Below, piece after piece: positions 59,137-64,000 of a stretch of 64,000 nucleotides of DNA (the first letter of the stretch is position 1; every line of letters starts with the position of its first letter). The notes beneath the pieces are model-generated. The model saw only the letters and a program-made list of their open reading frames with translations, made no database searches and was not told where the DNA came from. Source of the stretch: Bacteroidales bacterium (GTDB taxonomy: Bacteria; Bacteroidota; Bacteroidia; Bacteroidales; JAADJA01). Made by a program: the position numbers and the translations under genes. The stretch lies in the NCBI GenBank assembly GCA_020052415.1, contig JAGVPB010000037.1:1-64000 (forward strand). Reading direction: 5' to 3'.

Positions 59137-60429
59137 ATGGCGATATTCGAAGTAGTAATGCCCAAATTAGGTGAAAGCATCATTGAAGCAACAATAACCA
59201 AATGGCTCAAAAAAGAAGGAGACATGGTTGCAGAGGACGATGCCATTGTTGAAATTGCGACCGACAAGGTAGATTCGGAAATTCCTTCGCCGGTAGAGGG
59301 TAAACTTAAAAAAGTTCACTACTCCGAAGGAGAGGTTGTTCCTGTGGGAGCTGTTATCGCATTAATTGATATGGATGGAAACGGTTCACCTGAAATACCA
59401 TCTCCGGAAATTAAATTACAGGAAGCTGAAAAAGCAAATAAACCTGAATCAAAGTTAGAAACAGTAATTATTCCAACAACTGGTAATGATGATGATCAAA
59501 GCGGAAGGTTTTACTCTCCATTGGTAAAAAGCATAGCCGGAAAAGAAAATATCAGCCTCAGTGAATTAAATTCATTACCGGGAAGCGGAAAAGACGGCAG
59601 GGTTACAAAAAATGATCTCCTGAAATTTATAGATGACAGAAAATCCGGGAAGTCACCTCAAATTTCTTCCGGCTCATCTGTTTCGAAGGCAATTGCATCA
59701 CCTGCAGTTATTGCCAGCGCCGGGGATGAAATCATCGAAATGGACCGCATGCGCCGCCTGATAGCCGATCACATGGTAATGTCCAAGCATACCTCTCCGC
59801 ACGTTACTATGTTTCATGAGGTAGATATGACACGGGTAGTTAACTGGAGAAATAAAATCAGGGAACAATTTGAAAAACGTGAAAAGGAGAAACTGACTTT
59901 TACGCCCATTTTTATTGAAGCTGCCACCAAAGCGCTCAGAGACTTTCCATTGGTCAATGCCTCTGTTGACGGCTACAGTATTATTAAAAGGAAGAGCATC
60001 AACATAGGTATGGCAACTGCTTTACCGAGCGGCAATCTTATCGTTCCTGTAATAAAAAATGCCGATCAGAAAAACCTTGCAGGCCTTGCGAGGGATGTGA
60101 ATGACCTGGCCAACCGTGCCCGGAGCAACAAGCTTAGTCCTGATGAAATTCAGGAAGGCACTTTTACAATAACTAATTTCGGTCAATTTGGAAATTTAAC
60201 CGGTGCTCCAATCATCAATCAGCCTCAGGTTGCGATACTTGGAGTGGGGACAATTCAAAAAAAGCCCGTTGTTGTTGAAACTGAATCCGGTGATGTATTC
60301 GCTATCAGGCAAATGATGATCCTGTCCCTTGCATTCGACCACAGAGTTGTTGATGGGTCTCTGGGAGGAATGTTCCTTCAGAGGGTTGCCAAATATCTTC
60401 AGGAATTCGATATCAGCCGGACAGTATAA
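59137..60429 (+). CDS. Dihydrolipoamide acyltransferase (E2 of a 2-oxo acid dehydrogenase)
   Basis: Lipoyl motif EIATDKVDSEIPSPVEG; catalytic region LSLAFDHRVVDGSLGGMFLQ. Confidence 0.93.
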   Translation: MAIFEVVMPKLGESIIEATITKWLKKEGDMVAEDDAIVEIATDKVDSEIPSPVEGKLKKVHYSEGEVVPVGAVIALIDMDGNGSPEIPSPEIKLQEAEKANKPESKLETVIIPTTGNDDDQSGRFYSPLVKSIAGKENISLSELNSLPGSGKDGRVTKNDLLKFIDDRKSGKSPQISSGSSVSKAIASPAVIASAGDEIIEMDRMRRLIADHMVMSKHTSPHVTMFHEVDMTRVVNWRNKIREQFEKREKEKLTFTPIFIEAATKALRDFPLVNASVDGYSIIKRKSINIGMATALPSGNLIVPVIKNADQKNLAGLARDVNDLANRARSNKLSPDEIQEGTFTITNFGQFGNLTGAPIINQPQVAILGVGTIQKKPVVVETESGDVFAIRQMMILSLAFDHRVVDGSLGGMFLQRVAKYLQEFDISRTV

Positions 60430-60669
60430 AGATTTGACAATTTTAAATTCTATAAGTCAATTTAATTTGCTTGTTTTCAGTTCCAATTAAGATTTCAAGT
60501 AAATTTGGGTCGTGAAAAAGACAGTAATTAAAGAAACTTTAGTCAAAACATAGTTTTATAAATTTTTACTAAATAAAAATATTAATGATCAAATCATTCC
60601 GGATAAATTAAAATAACCTTTACACTACTTGCAAAATAACATCCGGAATGATTTTTAAAATAACGACCA

Positions 60670-61494
60670 ATGGAACTTAATCTGACCCGCCCAATTGTTT
60701 TCCTTGACCTTGAAACCACCGGCGTTAATGTAGCTCTTGACAGGATAGTTGAAATCTGCCTGTTAAAATATTTACCAGGAGGTGCGTCAGAAGTACTCAC
60801 GGAACGCATTAATCCCACCATTCCAATTCCCGTACAATCTACAGCCATTCATGGTATCTGCGATGATGATGTTAAGGATAAACCAACTTTCGCGAAACAA
60901 GCGTCAGTTTTTTCGAAGTTTATTGGTAATGCAGACCTCTCAGGATATAATGTAATTAAATTCGATATTCCATTGTTGGTAGAAGAATTTTTAAGGGCAA
61001 ATGTTGATTTTGAGCTTAAAGGAAGAAGAATAGTTGATGTACAGAATATTTTCCACAAGATGGAACCCCGTACACTTTCTGCAGCATATAAGTTTTATTG
61101 CAGCAAGGAATTGATTGATGCACATTCAGCTGAAGCCGATACCATTGCGACACTTGAGGTTCTAAAAGCCCAACTGGACAAATATGAAAAAACTGCATTT
61201 CAGGATAAGAATGGAAATGTAAGTTATCCGGTGAAAAATGACATGCATGCCTTATCCGAATTTTCATACCAGAATAAAAATGCAGATCTTGTCGGTCATA
61301 TTATTTTTGACGATAAGGATGAAGAGGTCTTTAATTTCGGGAAATACAAGGGCAAGTCGGTCGCAAAAACCTTTGGAATAGAACCCCAATATTATGACTG
61401 GATGATGAAGAGCCAGTTTCCCCTTTCGACAAAAAAACTGATAACGGCTATTTATTTACGTGGATTCAATAAAGCTTCAGTAAGTCTTAAGTGA
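60670..61494 (+). CDS. DEDD 3'-5' exonuclease
   Basis: VFLDLETTGVNVALDRIVEICLL; DLSGYNVIKFDIPLLVEE; DAHSAEADTIATLEV. Confidence 0.9.
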   Translation: MELNLTRPIVFLDLETTGVNVALDRIVEICLLKYLPGGASEVLTERINPTIPIPVQSTAIHGICDDDVKDKPTFAKQASVFSKFIGNADLSGYNVIKFDIPLLVEEFLRANVDFELKGRRIVDVQNIFHKMEPRTLSAAYKFYCSKELIDAHSAEADTIATLEVLKAQLDKYEKTAFQDKNGNVSYPVKNDMHALSEFSYQNKNADLVGHIIFDDKDEEVFNFGKYKGKSVAKTFGIEPQYYDWMMKSQFPLSTKKLITAIYLRGFNKASVSLK

Positions 61495-61530
61495 TTCTAT
61501 CGTTTATCGCTCATGAAGAAGCATAAAAAA

Positions 61531-61661
61531 GAGGCTGTCTCAAAAGTCATTTTTTAACTCAATGGTCATGTTGAGCCTGTCGAAACATGATTGATTTACA
61601 GAATGATACACATTTCGACAAGCTCAATGTGACCATCCTTTTTGATTTTTCAGACAGCCTC
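61531..61661. repeat. Long imperfect palindrome between convergent genes (terminator/MITE-like)
   Basis: gaggctgtct (61531-61540) / agacagcctc (61652-61661); inner arms atggtcatgttgagcctgtcgaaacatg / catttcgacaagctcaatgtgaccat. Confidence 0.8.
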
Positions 61662-61682
61662 TATTTTATTAATGGTGAAGTT

Positions 61683-63350
61683 CTATTTCTTAATAACTTT
61701 AAGCATTTCAGTTCTCCCATCATAATTTACTTTTAACAGGTAAAACCCATCCGGTATATTTTGTGAACCATTTAATCTGATATAATTATCCGTTCCGGTA
61801 AATTCGAAACTCATTACTATCTTACCGGTAATATCCATTATTTCAGCGCTCACTCCTGTCATTGAATTGGCATTTGCTATGCTGATATTTATTTCGTCCG
61901 TAAACGGATTGGGGAAGATATTCACAGCAAGATTTGGAACCAGTTTATTATCTATTACCGTGAGTATGCTGTTTGCAAGTACATAATCCGGTATTCCGTA
62001 GCCCAGGTATGCATCTGGATTATTGGCCTGCGTACCGCTCATTTGAATGGCACTCATCAGTTCAGTATTTCTTTTATCAGGATTGGCCTGCCACAAACAA
62101 GCCACCATTCCGGCAGTAATGGGTGATGAAAAAGACGTCCCGCTTCCATAACTAACCTCACCCGTCCAGGGATCAATAATGGCTGAACCCTGTCCCTGTG
62201 CAACTACATTTGGTTTAATCCGGCCGTCGTAGGTAGGGCCGGTAGAGCTGAATCCGGCATAATTTCCCCCATCGTCAACCGCACCGATGGAGAACACACT
62301 ATCACCATCCGCGGGAGCGCCTATATATTGCCAGGATGATCCCCCTGAATTTCCTGCACTGTTTACCACAATCATTCCCTTACTGGCAGCCAAATCCGCC
62401 CCGATCGTCACGGGAGCGGTATTGCCATCCATATCTTCATAAGTATGGTTTTGTGACGGGTCATCAAATTCGGTATAACCCAGCGACGAATTTATGATAT
62501 CAGCGCCGACACTATCAGCAAATTCTGCACCTGAAACCCAGTTCAGTTCTTCGATCAGATATTCGGAATCACCATCTTCGGTCCTAACCAGCCAGTAATC
62601 AGCTTTTGGAGCAGATCCAACAATATTACCCGGCCAGTAAGCCCCCATGGTCGACAATACCATACATCCGTGGTAGTGCGAACCGAAAATATCCGGGTTC
62701 AAAGGATTTACAAAATCCCGAGATCCTAAAATCTGTCCATTGTTCCATAAACTATCAAAAGCATCAATAATGTCAACATTCATAAAACCGGCATCCAGAA
62801 CTGCAATGATTTTCCCTGCACCATTATATCCCATATCATGCAATGCATCACCATTGAGCATGTGTATTTGATTGTAGGCACCACCATAATCATAGCTGCT
62901 TAAGGATTTAAGCAATTCGTCTTCAGGTATTCCAGAGTATGTTTCTCTTTCAAAAAATGGCTTCGGAAACGTTCCCTGCCTTTTTTCTCCGTTTCCTTTT
63001 TCTACAGATTCCACATAAGGAAGCAGGCTAATTGCATCCAGTGCAGCCGGATCAGTCGTGTATATAGTGACCGAATTCATCCATTTTGAAACTGTAAGTA
63101 TGGTTACACCTGTATTCGCAACACCTTCAATATATTGAGGATTGACAGGTAAATCATTTTCGATAATGTCAATTCCAAACAATACCCGCCGGTCAATAGC
63201 GCGCTGGGTTAAAAAATCTTCCGGATTTTCAATAGAATAAGGGGAATTGTTCTTATCAGTAAATTTTACCCAATACTTGTCAGGACTGACTTGTGAAAAA
63301 ATTACCGCGGAAATAAAAACTGAAATTAACAACAAATAAACTTTCTTCAT
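61683..63350 (-). CDS. S8 family peptidase with T9SS type A sorting domain
   Basis: IIAVLDAGFMNVD, HYHGCMVLSTMG, YGSGTSFSSPITAGMVACLWQ; NIFPNPFTDEINI... Confidence 0.92.
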   Translation of the reverse strand: MKKVYLLLISVFISAVIFSQVSPDKYWVKFTDKNNSPYSIENPEDFLTQRAIDRRVLFGIDIIENDLPVNPQYIEGVANTGVTILTVSKWMNSVTIYTTDPAALDAISLLPYVESVEKGNGEKRQGTFPKPFFERETYSGIPEDELLKSLSSYDYGGAYNQIHMLNGDALHDMGYNGAGKIIAVLDAGFMNVDIIDAFDSLWNNGQILGSRDFVNPLNPDIFGSHYHGCMVLSTMGAYWPGNIVGSAPKADYWLVRTEDGDSEYLIEELNWVSGAEFADSVGADIINSSLGYTEFDDPSQNHTYEDMDGNTAPVTIGADLAASKGMIVVNSAGNSGGSSWQYIGAPADGDSVFSIGAVDDGGNYAGFSSTGPTYDGRIKPNVVAQGQGSAIIDPWTGEVSYGSGTSFSSPITAGMVACLWQANPDKRNTELMSAIQMSGTQANNPDAYLGYGIPDYVLANSILTVIDNKLVPNLAVNIFPNPFTDEINISIANANSMTGVSAEIMDITGKIVMSFEFTGTDNYIRLNGSQNIPDGFYLLKVNYDGRTEMLKVIKK

Positions 63351-63374
63351 CTCTTTTATTTTATTTTAGAATTG

Positions 63375-63382
63375 CAAAGGTA
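63375..63382 (-). promoter_or_regulatory. Bacteroidetes -7 box TACCTTTG
   Basis: caaaggta on + strand, just upstream of the S8 peptidase start. Confidence 0.5.
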
Positions 63383-63586
63383 AAAATAATAACCATCCGG
63401 GGATGTTTCATTTAATATTCATAATTAATAACCCATCGTGAGTTGATCATATTTTCATTTGAATCTGATACGCCATTCAAACGAATCAATCTTCATTTTG
63501 TTTAAAAAGTGTACCTGTTTAATATTTACTGCCAGTGGATTTACGAAAATTAATTTTCTTCACAGATTCAATTTATAATATAGAAG

Positions 63587-63594
63587 TAACTTTG
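63587..63594 (+). promoter_or_regulatory. Bacteroidetes -7 box TAACTTTG
   Basis: TAacTTTG upstream of trmD. Confidence 0.5.
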
Positions 63595-63613
63595 CACAAA
63601 TGTGTTTTAAACA

Positions 63614-64000
63614 ATGCGATTGGATATACTCACAATATTCCCGGAAATGTTTGAAGGTGCATTTTCACTTTCAATAATTAAACGTGCACAAACAAAAGGG
63701 CTGGTTGATATTCATATTGCCAACATAAGGGATTATGCCACCAATAAGCACAAGCGTGTGGATGATTATCCCTATGGCGGTGGTTCAGGAATGGTAATGA
63801 TGATTGAGCCGATTGCCCTGTGCATCGAACACCTTCAATCCAAAACCTCCTATGATGAAATTATTTTCATGAGTCCCGATGGTAAGCTTCTTGATCAGAA
63901 AGCTGCAAACAATCTTTCAACATGCAGGAATCTCATGATTTTGTGCGGTCATTATAAAGGAATTGATGAGCGTATCAGGGAAAAATATATTACACGTGAA
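63614..64000 (+). CDS. trmD: tRNA (guanine(37)-N1)-methyltransferase, 3' end outside the window
   Basis: MRLDILTIFPEMFEGAFSLSIIKRAQTKGLVDIHIANIRDYATNKHKRVDDYPYGGGSGMVMMIEPI...LCGHYKGIDERI. Confidence 0.93.
   Translation, partial: MRLDILTIFPEMFEGAFSLSIIKRAQTKGLVDIHIANIRDYATNKHKRVDDYPYGGGSGMVMMIEPIALCIEHLQSKTSYDEIIFMSPDGKLLDQKAANNLSTCRNLMILCGHYKGIDERIREKYITRE

Noticed and set aside
1-64000. Genome-wide reassignment of TGA as an explanation for the in-frame TGAs
   Set aside because: Many clear genes end in TGA at the expected place (e.g. 1897, 3974, 18779, 54154), so TGA is a normal stop in this genome.

Overview
The window looks like a Bacteroidetes (Bacteroidota) chromosome segment. Support: many T9SS type A sorting domains, TAnnTTTG promoter motifs, and typical clusters such as DUF1573-yajC-YbbR-coaE and mutL-rhomboid-rhomboid-EEP. 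Positions 1-6.8 kb hold an accessory, defence-type run of closely spaced same-strand genes: a partial MmeI/YeeA-like DNA methyltransferase, a DUF2971 protein, two tandem pentapeptide-repeat+TIR paralogs, a SLATT/DUF4231-like 2TM protein, two ThsB-like TIR proteins and a multi-TM protein. This reads as an undescribed Thoeris-like multi-TIR system with two candidate membrane effectors. The second standout is at 9758-11641. An Omp28-like/T9SS protein has an in-frame TGA exactly at the first position of a thioredoxin-type CxxC motif (FW[UGA]GYCPG), and the frame stays open for 590 codons after it. It is a candidate selenoprotein (UxxC), or else a very recent nonsense mutation. The rest is mostly housekeeping or ordinary: tripartite efflux, two hybrid histidine kinases, arcC/argF, MATE, PorE-like OmpA, purM-like, mutL, rhomboids, pepP, a Memo-like protein, an E2 acyltransferase, an S8 protease and partial trmD. 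Toxin-antitoxin modules include PIN/antitoxin and hicBA, where hicA (58 aa) is missing from the ORF track. Other notable structure: REP-like double-hairpin repeats abutting damaged genes, a four-hairpin intergenic block, several unrelated-sequence arrays sharing 7-bp periodicity, and two T9SS-linked genes broken by in-frame stops. All family names come from reading motifs by eye. No database search was run.
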